Of a stretch of 49,726 nucleotides of DNA, positions 1 through 8,325 are shown one piece after another. Source of the stretch: Deltaproteobacteria bacterium (GTDB taxonomy: Bacteria > Myxococcota > Myxococcia > SLRQ01). The position numbers and the translations under genes were made by a program. Location: NCBI GenBank assembly GCA_029210625.1, contig JARGFU010000030.1, positions 1 to 49,726 on the forward strand. Reading direction: 5' to 3'. How positions within the stretch are numbered: position 1 is the stretch's first letter; every line of letters starts with the position of its first letter. The notes beneath the pieces were generated by a model. That model was not told the DNA's origin, did no database searches, and saw only the letters and a program-made list of their open reading frames with translations.

Positions 1-765
<765 letters not shown>

Positions 766-954
766 TTGAAAAACGGTTGAGTCTAACCTTGGTCGATTTT
801 CTACAAGCCACCTGCGCTGGCTAAAGAACAGGTGACCCATTGGATTTTCGCTCAAAGGTTTTGCGAAAAAGCCGCAAACCTCATCACAAGCTCACTATCC
901 AGTTTTCAAGGAGCGAGACCCGCCCCGGTTACTCGGGGGCGTGCAAGACGGCGG
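766..954 (-). ncRNA. rRNA operon leader with two boxA-like antitermination elements
   Basis: This is the transcribed leader between the rRNA promoter and 16S. Reading the minus strand, GCTCCTTGAAAACTGGATAG (895-914) and TGTTCTTTAG (821-830) both resemble boxA, the NusB/NusE (S10) binding element of rRNA antitermination. The second lies in the loop of a perfect 6-bp stem (809-814 with 829-834). A further imperfect stem pairs 857-865 with 872-880. The elements are seen in the sequence; their antitermination role is inferred from known rRNA leaders. Confidence 0.7.
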
Positions 955-982
955 ATAATACCTCTAGAAACCGCGCTGTCAA
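955..982 (-). promoter_or_regulatory. rRNA promoter, proximal (TTGACA-16-TATTAT)
   Basis: On the minus strand a perfect -35 TTGACA (977-982) is followed after 16 nt by TATTAT (955-960), a near-consensus -10. The expected start is near 948. The bases just upstream of the -35 include short A runs that could act as an UP element. It is the best sigma-70 promoter in the window and sits 190 nt upstream of 16S, which fits a ribosomal RNA promoter. Confidence 0.85.
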
Positions 983-1075
983 GTGCCTTTTTCGGCGGGT
1001 ACCACTTTTTCTTGCTGCTCTATCGACTGCTTCTGAAGGCCGGTGAACCTTACTGTTCTCCGGCGAGGAAGCGGG

Positions 1076-1104
1076 TTTTTATGGGACCCCCCCCTACCTG
1101 TCAA
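1076..1104 (-). promoter_or_regulatory. Possible second, distal rRNA promoter
   Basis: A second perfect TTGACA on the minus strand (1099-1104) has TAAAAA (1076-1081) 17 nt downstream. This would give tandem rRNA promoters, a common arrangement. The -10 matches consensus at only four of six positions. A 10-bp inverted repeat with one mismatch (1039-1048 with 1055-1064) lies just downstream, and a 6-bp hairpin (1108-1113 with 1120-1125) lies just upstream. Confidence 0.5.
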
Positions 1105-1213
1105 GCAAGAAAGATCGAGCTTTCTGCGTTTTTCTCGAATTGCCCTGGAGATGCAGAATTCTGCCCCTCCTGGCCGCATCGAGAAGGTCCCCGCCGACGC
1201 CCGATCCCGGGGC
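1105..1213 (-). other. Gap between gmk and the rRNA promoters
   Basis: No gene is visible. The stretch contains a 12-bp perfect palindrome (1153-1164, GCAGAATTCTGC) and a small hairpin (1108-1125). The hairpin is followed by T residues only on the plus strand, where no upstream gene exists to need a terminator. No clear intrinsic terminator for gmk is seen, so read-through from gmk into the rRNA operon cannot be excluded. Confidence 0.5.
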
Positions 1214-1813
1214 CTAGCGGGGCAATCGGCAGGATTCCGCCCGCAGGAGGGCCTTCAGGTCCCCCAGGGCCTCCTCGAGGCGATCGTTCACCACCAGGAA
1301 GCGGTAGCAGCGCAGGCCCCGGGCGTTCTCCTCGGCGGCCACCGCCAGGCGTCGCTCGACCTGCTCGGCGGCGTCCGTACCCCTTCCCCGCAGCCTCCGC
1401 TCGAGCTCCTCGGCGCCGGGCGCCATCACCCAGACGGTGAGCGCCTCCGGATAGGCCGCGGCGATCTGCTCGCCGCCCTGCACGTCGATGTCGAAGATCA
1501 CGATCTTCCCGGCGGCCAGGCCCTCGCGGATCGTCGCGTGCGAGGTGCCGTAGCGGTGCCCGTGCACCTGGGCCCACTCCACCAGCGCCCCCTCGGCGAT
1601 CAACGCATCGAAGCCCGCGTCGTCCACGAAGTGGTAGTCGACGCCGTCGACCTCTTTCCCGCGCCGCGCGCGGGTCGTGTAGGAGACGCTGAAGGCGGCG
1701 CGAGGATCGTCGCCGAGGAGGCGGCGGGCGAGCGTGGTCTTGCCCGCGCCAGAGGCGGCCGAGATCACCAGCAGCACGCCCTCGCTGCGCGGAGGAGGAG
1801 GCTCATTCGACAT
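1214..1813 (-). CDS. gmk: Guanylate kinase
   Basis: Guanylate kinase, 199 aa, transfers phosphate from ATP to GMP to give GDP in cytosolic purine nucleotide supply. A P-loop SGAGKTT sits at residues 21-27. The guanylate-kinase stretch with SVSYTTRARRGKEVDGVDYH, the substrate-binding region WAQVHGHRYGTS, and FDIDVQGGEQI follow in the usual order. Length matches the family (about 205 aa). The start is an ATG that overlaps the end of the yicC-type gene by 11 nt, so the two are almost certainly co-transcribed, as they are in many bacteria. The P-loop is preceded by AA instead of the common GP, a mild variation. Confidence 0.96.
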   Translation of the reverse strand: MSNEPPPPRSEGVLLVISAASGAGKTTLARRLLGDDPRAAFSVSYTTRARRGKEVDGVDYHFVDDAGFDALIAEGALVEWAQVHGHRYGTSHATIREGLAAGKIVIFDIDVQGGEQIAAAYPEALTVWVMAPGAEELERRLRGRGTDAAEQVERRLAVAAEENARGLRCYRFLVVNDRLEEALGDLKALLRAESCRLPR

Positions 1814-2681
1814 TCTGCACCTGCTCTCGGATGCGCTCGATCTCGGCCTTCAGATCCATCACCTTCGCGGCGAGCTCCGCGTCCTGGGCCTTCGAGCCGA
1901 TCGTGTTCACCTCGCGGTTGAGCTCCTGCACGAGGAAGTCGATCCGCCGCCCCACCGGCTCCTCGGCCGCGAGCAGCTCCGCGAGGGAGGCGAGGTGCGT
2001 GTCCAGGCGGGTGATCTCCTCGCTGACGTCGGCCTTCTCGGCCAGCAGGGCCACCTCCATCGCGAGGCGATCGGGATCCAGCTTGCGCTCGCCGAGCAGC
2101 TCCAGGAGCCGCGCCTCGAGCCGCTCGCGCCGCGCCTCGAGGCGGCCGTCGGCGAGCCCCTGCAGCTCGGCGCACTGCGCCTCGAGGAGCTGCAGGCGGC
2201 TCGAGAGATCGCTGCGCAGGGCCTCACCCTCCCGCTCGCGCATGGCGAGGAGGAGCTCCAGCGCGGCGTCCACGGCGGCCTCCGCGGCCGGGCGAAGGGC
2301 GTCGGGCTCGTAGCTGCGTTCCTGCCGCTCGAGGATCCCCTCCACCTGCGAGAGCGCGACGGGATCGAAGCGGGGCTCGACGCCGAGGTGCGCGGCGATC
2401 TCCTCGAGGCGCTCGCGGTAGGTCGTGAGGAGCCCGGTGTCGAGGCCCAGCTGCACCTTCCCCGAGGGCCGCTTCTCCCAGCGCAGCGAGACCTCGATCG
2501 AGCCGCGCCCCAGGCGTGCCCGGATGCGCGAGAGGAGGCCCGCCTCCAGCGGCAGGAGGTCCCGGGAGGCCCGGAGCTTCACGTCGCAGAAGCGGTGGTT
2601 CACGCTGCGGATCTCGCAGCCCAGGGTTCCGTCCTCGAAGTCCGCGGTGCCTCGGCCGAAGCCGGTCATGGATCGAAGCAT
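1803..2681 (-). CDS. yicC: YicC/YloC family endoribonuclease
   Basis: A 292-aa member of the YicC family, cytosolic and implicated in RNA turnover; E. coli YicC is reported to be an endoribonuclease. The N-terminal signature MLRSMTGFGRG and the following VNHRFCDVKLR are typical. The C-terminal half has the glutamate-rich ElsrLdTHLasL-type region and the end EIERIREQVQNVE. The ATG at 2681 is chosen because the family begins M-x-R-S-M-T-G-F-G; an in-frame start at 2702 would add seven residues. It sits upstream of and overlaps gmk, a widely conserved pairing. Confidence 0.93.
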   Translation of the reverse strand: MLRSMTGFGRGTADFEDGTLGCEIRSVNHRFCDVKLRASRDLLPLEAGLLSRIRARLGRGSIEVSLRWEKRPSGKVQLGLDTGLLTTYRERLEEIAAHLGVEPRFDPVALSQVEGILERQERSYEPDALRPAAEAAVDAALELLLAMREREGEALRSDLSSRLQLLEAQCAELQGLADGRLEARRERLEARLLELLGERKLDPDRLAMEVALLAEKADVSEEITRLDTHLASLAELLAAEEPVGRRIDFLVQELNREVNTIGSKAQDAELAAKVMDLKAEIERIREQVQNVE

Positions 2682-2741
2682 GACCTCATTCACTCCCACC
2701 AAACGCGGCCTTGGCGCAAGGTGCTCCCCGATCCAGGTGGA

Positions 2742-3851
2742 TCAGGCGCGCCCGCGCTCCTCGAGCTCCGCGGTGGCCTGGGCGAGGAACTCGCGCAGCT
2801 CGCGATCGAGGCGCAGCCGCTGGGCCTCCTCCTGCCCCTCGACGGCGAAGGGCGTGAGGTCCACCACCCGGTGGGGCGGCTCGGTATGACCCCAGCGCAC
2901 GGGATCCATGTGGAGGAAGAGCTGGAAGGTGGGCACGCCCACCGCGACCGAGAGGTGCATCGGGCCGGTGTTGTTGCAGACGGTCACGCCCGCGGCGACC
3001 ATCAACGCCGCCAGATCGTCGAGGCTGGTCGGCGGCGCGAGGCGCGCGCCGGGCACGGCGTCGGCGACGTAGCGCGCCAGGCCCTCCTCCCGCGGCCCCC
3101 AGGTGATCAGGGGCGTGCGGCCCGCGTCCACCAGGGTCTCGCAGATGCCGGCGAAGACCTCGGGGGGGAGGCGGCGCCAGTCCAGCCGGCCCCCGGGGTT
3201 CACGACGGCGAAGCTTCCTTCGCGCACCTCGGCCAGGAGGGTCTCCAGCTCGGGTAAGGTGGCGACCGGGTGGTAGACGAGGTGCTCGACCGGCGACTCG
3301 ATGCCGAGGGGCTCGAGTAAAGCGATGCGCTGCGAGACCTCTCGGCGGGTCTCGGCCAGCGCCGGCACCGGGTGGGTGCGCAGGCCGCCCACCGGCCAGA
3401 TCGCCGCACCGATCACCGCCGAGTGCGGGCCGCAGAGGCGGGCGAGGAGCGCGTGGGTCACGGAGGGCTCGGACCAGTTCCCCTGATCGACGATCACGTC
3501 GTAGCGCCGCTGGCGAAGGGCGCGCAGCTGAGCTCCGCGGCCCAGCCACCAGAAGCGCTCGCGCTCGAAGGGGATCAGGCGATCGACCGCCGGGTGATCC
3601 TCGAGCACCCGCACGCAGCGGGGGTGCACCAGCACGTCCACCTCGGGCTCGTCGGGCAGCCCCTTGAGGGTGGCGAGGACCGGCGTGAGCAGCACGGCCT
3701 CCCCCACCCGGTTGTCGACCCGCACCACCAGGAAGCGCTTGCGCCGGGCGAGGGCCGCCTGCGCCCGCTTCCAGCGCCAGGGGCGCCAGAGGAGAGGGAT
3801 GGCGAGGAGGGCGGCGATCCGCTTCGCGATGCGTTCGAGGGTCTTGAGCAC
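2742..3851 (-). CDS. Glycosyltransferase family 9 (heptosyltransferase-like)
   Basis: A GT9 (heptosyltransferase) family protein of 369 aa if started at the GTG at 3851. It shows the family layout: FLVVRVDNRVGEAVLLTPVL near the N-terminus, an acceptor-side domain, then the ADP-heptose binding half with VCNNTGPMHLSVAVGVP and FQLF. An ATG at 3924 would give 394 aa, but the extra 25 residues are encoded by the 7-bp repeat array (they read as SSKLEAR-like repeats) and are followed by a natural family-like start, so they are probably untranslated. It probably adds a heptose or similar sugar to the LPS core; the exact sugar and acceptor cannot be told. It lies 60 nt upstream of the yicC-type gene. 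Confidence 0.82.
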   Translation of the reverse strand: MLKTLERIAKRIAALLAIPLLWRPWRWKRAQAALARRKRFLVVRVDNRVGEAVLLTPVLATLKGLPDEPEVDVLVHPRCVRVLEDHPAVDRLIPFERERFWWLGRGAQLRALRQRRYDVIVDQGNWSEPSVTHALLARLCGPHSAVIGAAIWPVGGLRTHPVPALAETRREVSQRIALLEPLGIESPVEHLVYHPVATLPELETLLAEVREGSFAVVNPGGRLDWRRLPPEVFAGICETLVDAGRTPLITWGPREEGLARYVADAVPGARLAPPTSLDDLAALMVAAGVTVCNNTGPMHLSVAVGVPTFQLFLHMDPVRWGHTEPPHRVVDLTPFAVEGQEEAQRLRLDRELREFLAQATAELEERGRA

Positions 3852-3854
3852 TTT

Positions 3855-4019
3855 TGGGCTTCGAGCTTCGAGCTTCGAGCTTCGAGCTTTGGGCTGTGAG
3901 CTTTGAGCTTCGAGCTGCGAGCTCATGGCTTCGAGCTATCAGCTTCCCGGATCCGGGGCCATGGGTCTCGCTTCGTGGCCGCCAGGCGCCCTCACAGCTC
4001 GCAGCTCACAGCTCGCAGC
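3855..4019. repeat. Heptad-repeat element 1 (two 7-bp arrays in opposite orientation)
   Basis: Thirteen consecutive 7-bp units (3855-3945) follow the consensus CGAGCTT, with the GGCT or AGCT core kept in every unit. After a 46-bp unique spacer (3946-3991) come four units alternating TCACAGC and TCGCAGC (3992-4019), which are the reverse orientation of CGAGCTG-type units. The element occupies nearly the whole gap between the divergent GT9 and GT4 genes and starts 3 bp from the proposed GT9 start codon. A related element lies at 33961-34093. Confidence 0.85.
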
Positions 4020-4061
4020 CGAAGACTGACAACCCCTCTCGCCCATGCGACTAATCGAGCC

Positions 4062-5222
4062 ATGGAGTCGCTCTCGATCCTCGTCGTCACCGACGCCTGG
4101 AAGTGGTTCGCCGAGGCCGAGCAGCTCGCGCTGGCCTGCGAGGTGCTCGCCGCACGGGGACACCGGATCGAGGTGGCCTGCCAGCCCGAGTCGCCGGTGC
4201 GCGCGCGCCTCTCCGGGGTGGCCCGTCGCTTCCACGATCTGCCGGGGCTGCGCGGCCCTGCCTCGCCCCTCGAGCCCCTGCGCAACGTCGGGCGCCTGCG
4301 GCGCGTCCTGCGGGAGGGCGCGTTCGACCTGGTCCACGCCTACCGCAGCCCCCCTCACGGGCTTGCCCTGACCGCCCTGCGGGGCTGGGGCCGCCGGCGC
4401 CCGGGTCTGGTGCGCACCCGCGGCGGGGCCCAGCCGATCACCGGCGGCGCCGCGAACCGGATGATCTACCAGGGCCTCACCGACGCGGTGCTCGCCACCT
4501 CGACGACGATCCGCGAGGACCTGATCCGCCTGGGGCTCGCGCCCGACGCCGTCACCCTCCTGCCGAACGTGGTCTCGACCGATCGCCTGGCGGGGGCGGA
4601 CGGCGCGGCCTTCCGCCGGGAGGTGCGGCTGCCCGCCGAGGGCCCGGTGGTCGGCGTGCTCGGCCGCTTCGCGAAGGTGAAGGGGCACCGCTACCTCGTC
4701 GAGGCCCTGCCCCGCCTGCTGGAGGTGCACCGCGACCTGCGGGTCTGCCTGGTGGGCCCGGAGGCCGACGGGGCGGAGGTCGAGGCCCTCGCGAGGGCCG
4801 AGGCGCTGGGCGTGCGCGATCACGTGGTGCTGGTGGGCGAGCGCGACGATCCCGGCTCGGTGCTGGCGGCCCTCGACGTGGTCGCCGTGCCCTCCGTCGG
4901 CTCGGAGGTGATCGCCCGGGTGCCCCTGGAGGCCATGGCCCTCGGCCGCCCGGTAGTGGCCAGCCGGGTGGGCGTGCTCCCCGAGATCATCCGCGAGCCG
5001 GAGAGCGGCTGGCTGGTGCCGCCGGCCGATCCGAAGGCCCTCGCCCACGCCGTGCTCGAGGCCCTCGATCCGCAGGAGGGGCGACGCCGCGGCGCCGCCG
5101 CGCGGCGCCAGGTGGAGAGCCAGCACCTGCCGGAGCACCTCGGCGAGGCCCTCGAGGCCGCCTACTCCCGGGTGCTCGCGTCGAGGGATCCGAGGCGCTC
5201 GAGCAGCTCGCTGGTGGAGTGA
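4062..5222 (+). CDS. Glycosyltransferase family 4 (group 1)
   Basis: A GT-B fold glycosyltransferase of 386 aa. The N-terminal domain begins ILVVTDAWKWFAEAEQLAL. The C-terminal nucleotide-sugar binding domain carries VVGVLGRFAKVKGHRYLVEA, CLVGPEADG, and the signature VPLEAMALGRPVVASRVGVLPEII (a GPGTF-type E-x7-E region). It probably acts on the cytoplasmic face of the inner membrane, adding a sugar to LPS core or a polysaccharide. The ATG at 4062 is preferred; upstream in-frame codons lie in the heptad repeat. Its last 61 nt overlap, convergently, the 3' end of the heptose nucleotidyltransferase gene. The neighbourhood suggests LPS core assembly; the sugar is unknown. Confidence 0.85.
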   Translation: MESLSILVVTDAWKWFAEAEQLALACEVLAARGHRIEVACQPESPVRARLSGVARRFHDLPGLRGPASPLEPLRNVGRLRRVLREGAFDLVHAYRSPPHGLALTALRGWGRRRPGLVRTRGGAQPITGGAANRMIYQGLTDAVLATSTTIREDLIRLGLAPDAVTLLPNVVSTDRLAGADGAAFRREVRLPAEGPVVGVLGRFAKVKGHRYLVEALPRLLEVHRDLRVCLVGPEADGAEVEALARAEALGVRDHVVLVGERDDPGSVLAALDVVAVPSVGSEVIARVPLEAMALGRPVVASRVGVLPEIIREPESGWLVPPADPKALAHAVLEALDPQEGRRRGAAARRQVESQHLPEHLGEALEAAYSRVLASRDPRRSSSSLVE

Positions 5223-5668
5223 TCCTTGGGGTCGCCGGCGATGGCGACCCTCCCGCCGCAGCGCTCGACGGCCTCGCGCTCCGGCACGGTCTCGGGCGTG
5301 TAGTCGGTGCCCTTCACGTGGAGATCGGGGCGCAGCGCCTCGATGAGCGGCACCACGTCGAGGGACTCGAAGACGTGGACGAGATCGACGCCCCGGACGC
5401 TGGCGATCAACTCGGCGCGCTCGGCCTCGGGGATCATCGGCCGCCCCTCGCCCTTGAGCGCCCGCACGGAGGCGTCGGCGTTCACGCCGACGATGAGGCG
5501 ATCGGCGAGCTCGGCGGCGCCGCGCAGGTATCGCAGGTGACCGACGTGGAAGAGATCGAAGGCGCCGTTGACCAGGGCGACGGTGAGCCCCTGGTCGCGC
5601 CAGCGCGCGCGCCAGCTCGCCGCCTCCTCCAGCGAGACGATCGCCGCGGGCAGGGCGGGCTGGCTCAC
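5162..5668 (-). CDS. hldE2 / rfaE2: D-glycero-beta-D-manno-heptose 1-phosphate adenylyltransferase
   Basis: A 168-aa cytidylyltransferase-like enzyme that makes ADP-heptose from heptose 1-phosphate and ATP, the last activation step before LPS core heptosylation (an epimerase follows). NGAFDLFHVGHLRYL contains the HxGH nucleotidyltransferase signature, followed by VGVNADASVRALKG and the lysine-containing VKGTDYTPE. Length fits the stand-alone RfaE domain II (about 160 aa). It starts at a GTG overlapping the stop of the kinase gene (GTGA), so translation is probably coupled. In E. coli both activities are one protein; here they are two. Confidence 0.93.
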   Translation of the reverse strand: MSQPALPAAIVSLEEAASWRARWRDQGLTVALVNGAFDLFHVGHLRYLRGAAELADRLIVGVNADASVRALKGEGRPMIPEAERAELIASVRGVDLVHVFESLDVVPLIEALRPDLHVKGTDYTPETVPEREAVERCGGRVAIAGDPKDHSTSELLERLGSLDASTRE

Positions 5669-6672
5669 CGGCCCCCTCCGGTGCGGACGGCGGCCTCTAG
5701 CTCCGCGAGGGACGCGACCTCGGTGCCGGGCTTCTGGACCACGATGCCGCCGGCGATGTTGGCCAGGCGGGCGGCGTCCTCGAAGGAGGCGCCCGAGGCC
5801 AGCGCGGCGCAGAAGCAGGCCAGCACGGTGTCACCGGCGCCGGTGACGTCCACCGCCTCGGGGGGGCCGTGGGGCGGCAGGTGAGTGGCCTTGCCGCGAG
5901 AGCCGGCGAGGCAGAGGCCCTCGTGGCCCCGGGTGAGCAACACCGCCTCGAGCTCGAGCTCCGCGGCGAGGTAGCGCGCGGCCCGCGCGGCGCTGCGCGC
6001 GTCGTCGGCGCGGCGGCCGGTGGCGGCCTCCAGCTCCGGGGCGTTGGGCTTGATCACCGTGACCTTGCCGAAGCGCTTGAGGTCGAAGCGCGAGTCGACC
6101 ACCACCGGCTTGGTGCGCGCGGCCTTTCGCACGGCGCGCACCACGGCGGGGACGAAGGTGCCCAGGCCGTAGTCGGAGACGGCGACCAGATCCACCGAGG
6201 GCAGGGCCTTCTCGAGGGCCGTCACCAGCTTCGCGGCGGTCTTCTCGTCGAGGGGCTCGTGGCTGCCCTGATCGAGGCGCACCACCTGCTGCGGGGTGGT
6301 GGAGAGGCCGCCGGCGAGGATGCGGGTCTTGGCCTCGGTGGGCCGGGTCGAGCTGACGACGAGGCCGGTGGTGGCGACCCCGACGTGGGAGAGCAGGTCG
6401 CGCAGGTTGCGGCCCGCGTCGTCCTTGCCCACCACCCCGAGCACCTTGGTGCGCGCGCCGAGGGCGCGCAGGTTGGCGACGACGTTCGCCGCCCCACCCG
6501 GCCGCTGATCGCGGCGGGTCTCCCGGACGATGGGGACCGGCGCCTCGCGCGAGATGCGATCGGTCAGCCCGTAGATGAACTGGTCGAGGACGAGATCTCC
6601 GATGACCAGCACCCGGGCCTGCGCGAGGCGCGGGATCAGCGGAGCCAGAGAGCCGTTGTCGCTGCTAGCCAT
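5665..6672 (-). CDS. hldE1 / rfaE1: D-glycero-beta-D-manno-heptose-7-phosphate kinase
   Basis: A 335-aa PfkB (ribokinase) family kinase that phosphorylates heptose 7-phosphate at C1 in the ADP-heptose pathway. Characteristic features are VIGDLVLDQFIYG, the substrate motif RPGGAANVVANLRALGA, and the C-terminal PfkB signature DVTGAGDTVLACFCAALASG with the catalytic Asp of GAGD. The protein matches the kinase half of HldE in length and order. It overlaps the adenylyltransferase by 4 bp. About 100 bp upstream separates it from the beta-helix protein gene; that gap holds two near copies of ATCCGGCCGG but no clear promoter. Confidence 0.94.
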   Translation of the reverse strand: MASSDNGSLAPLIPRLAQARVLVIGDLVLDQFIYGLTDRISREAPVPIVRETRRDQRPGGAANVVANLRALGARTKVLGVVGKDDAGRNLRDLLSHVGVATTGLVVSSTRPTEAKTRILAGGLSTTPQQVVRLDQGSHEPLDEKTAAKLVTALEKALPSVDLVAVSDYGLGTFVPAVVRAVRKAARTKPVVVDSRFDLKRFGKVTVIKPNAPELEAATGRRADDARSAARAARYLAAELELEAVLLTRGHEGLCLAGSRGKATHLPPHGPPEAVDVTGAGDTVLACFCAALASGASFEDAARLANIAGGIVVQKPGTEVASLAELEAAVRTGGGR

Positions 6673-6769
6673 CGACTGCGGTGGTAGCCGAAGGCCTCGC
6701 CGAGAGCAATCCGGCCGGAGCGCCGCGAGGGCGATCCGGCCGGGTGAGCTCCAGCGAGGGTGGGGAGGA
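6673..6769. other. Gap between beta-helix protein gene and heptose kinase gene
   Basis: It holds two copies of a short ATCCGGCCGG sequence about 30 bp apart. I see no promoter, terminator or small gene in it. Confidence 0.4.
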
Positions 6770-7795
6770 TCAGGCGGGCGGCGCCGCGGAGAGATCGTCG
6801 GGGGGCGGCCAGAGCTCGGCGGCGGGATCGACCCGCCGCTCGCCGAAGCGCGAGAGGACGACGGCCCCGGTGCCGGCGAGGGTGGCGAGGAGGAGGACCA
6901 GCCCGGCGGCGAAGCCGATGACCGGGATCTCGGCGAGGAGGCCGAAGCCGAAGAAGACCAGCATCCCGAGGACCAGCTCGCGGGCGGGCGTGCGCTTGCC
7001 CGGCGGGGAGAGGCGCCGCCCCACCCGCAGGGAGACGACGGTCCAGCCCAGCACGGCGGTGGCGAGGTAGGCGAGGAGGAGCACCGGCACCAGGAAGATG
7101 CCGACCACGGTCATCACCAGCAGGAGGGTCACCGGGAGGAACGCGATGAAGAGGAGCAGGCCGGCGAGGATCGACTTCGCGAGGTCGCCCTGCAGCGGCC
7201 GCCGCATCCGATCGATGCGCTTGGGCATGGCGACGATGAGCAGGAAGGCGAGGACCAGCACCGTCAGGTACTGCGCCGTGGTGGAGACGATGTCGCTGAA
7301 GAAGCCGGCCAGCCCGCGGCTCTCCTCGGAGTCGGGGATGATGATCATCTTCGCGGGCGGGCCGCCGTCGCCGTGGTGGTGGTGGCTGCGGCGGGAGGAG
7401 CCCACCCGCGAGCCGAGGACCTCGGCGCTCGGATCGACGTCGACGCTGCCGCCGAGCGCGGCGACGTCTCCGGTCACGGTGACGCCGGCCCCGATGGAGA
7501 CCGAGCCGCCCAGCGCCGTCACGTCGCCCTGCACCGTGGCGCCCTCCTCCACGCGCACGCTGCCGCCCATGGCGACCGCGTCGCCGGTGACGGTGGCGCC
7601 CTCCTCGATGACCACGCTGCCACCGAAGGAGACGGCGTCGTGCACCTCGTCGCCGGCTGCGACGGTGACGCTCTGTCCGTAGGAGATGCGATCGGAGCCC
7701 ACGGCGAGGACGCCGAGCTCGGCGGAGGCCGTGGCCGGCACGAGCAGGGCGGCCCAGGCGAGGGCGGCGAGGGGAAGGAGGCTGCGACGGGTCAT
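6770..7795 (-). CDS. Exported beta-helix (bactofilin-like) multi-pass membrane protein
   Basis: A 341-aa protein with a signal peptide ending about residue 25 (ATASA). Four near-identical short repeats follow, each reading like VEEGATVTGDAVAMGGSV, at about residues 55-125; this is the pattern of polymer-forming (bactofilin-type) beta-helix proteins. A histidine-rich linker (SHHHH, 138-141) leads to three or four membrane segments between about 175 and 305 and a short hydrophilic tail. The beta-helix would face the periplasm. It is the last gene of an ECF sigma/anti-sigma cassette (ATGA overlap with the anti-sigma gene) and is probably a target or accessory of that system. The biochemical role is unknown. 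Confidence 0.75.
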   Translation of the reverse strand: MTRRSLLPLAALAWAALLVPATASAELGVLAVGSDRISYGQSVTVAAGDEVHDAVSFGGSVVIEEGATVTGDAVAMGGSVRVEEGATVQGDVTALGGSVSIGAGVTVTGDVAALGGSVDVDPSAEVLGSRVGSSRRSHHHHGDGGPPAKMIIIPDSEESRGLAGFFSDIVSTTAQYLTVLVLAFLLIVAMPKRIDRMRRPLQGDLAKSILAGLLLFIAFLPVTLLLVMTVVGIFLVPVLLLAYLATAVLGWTVVSLRVGRRLSPPGKRTPARELVLGMLVFFGFGLLAEIPVIGFAAGLVLLLATLAGTGAVVLSRFGERRVDPAAELWPPPDDLSAAPPA

Positions 7796-8325
7796 GGGGT
7801 GTTCTCCTCGAACGAGGGGAGAGGCGCGAAGCGGAGCAGGACGCGCGCGAGGGCGGCGAAGAAGAGGGCCTCGCCGATCAGCAGGCCGGCGCCGGTGCCC
7901 TGGGGGAGCGCGGCGACGAGGCCGTCGAGGACGGCGAGGGCGGCGACGAGGGCCGCGCCCAGGGAGCCGATGCCCCGGCCGACGAGGGCGGGGAGATCGG
8001 CCAGGAGGTCGGTGCCGAAGAAGGCCAGCAGCCCGGCCGCGAGGCCGGCGGCGACGATGCCCAGGGCCCAGGGCTTCAGCGCCGGCGCCGGCGCCGCGAG
8101 CGCGGCGGGCGCCTCGTCGAGGCGCGCCAGCACGGAGGCGGCGAAGTCGGCGCCCGGATCCGGAGCCTCGAGGGCGCCGAGGCCGTCGCAGAGCCGGCGC
8201 CAGCTCTCCACCTGGTCCCGACAGGCCGGGCAGGCCGAGAGGTGGGCGTCGCGCGCGGCGTCGCCGGGCAGGCGCTCTCCGGCGCCGAGGCGCTGGAGGA
8301 GCTCGGAGTCGAGGTGGGTGCTCAT
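7792..8325 (-). CDS. Anti-sigma factor with zinc-finger (ZAS) domain
   Basis: A 177-aa putative anti-sigma factor. The N-terminus has H28-x3-C32-x2-C35 (AHLSACPAC), the zinc-binding core of ZAS-type anti-sigma domains. A hydrophobic segment at about residues 84-106 and further hydrophobic stretches to the C-terminus place it in the inner membrane. It overlaps the sigma gene upstream and the beta-helix gene downstream by 4 bp each, so all three should be made together. It would hold the ECF sigma factor at the membrane until an envelope signal releases it; the signal is not apparent. Confidence 0.85.
   Translation of the reverse strand: MSTHLDSELLQRLGAGERLPGDAARDAHLSACPACRDQVESWRRLCDGLGALEAPDPGADFAASVLARLDEAPAALAAPAPALKPWALGIVAAGLAAGLLAFFGTDLLADLPALVGRGIGSLGAALVAALAVLDGLVAALPQGTGAGLLIGEALFFAALARVLLRFAPLPSFEENTP

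Noticed and set aside
1108-1135. Intrinsic terminator for gmk
   Set aside because: The hairpin is followed by T residues on the plus strand only, so it has the wrong orientation for gmk.
3855-4019. CRISPR array
   Set aside because: Repeat units are 7 bp with no spacers between them, unlike CRISPR repeats of 23-40 bp.
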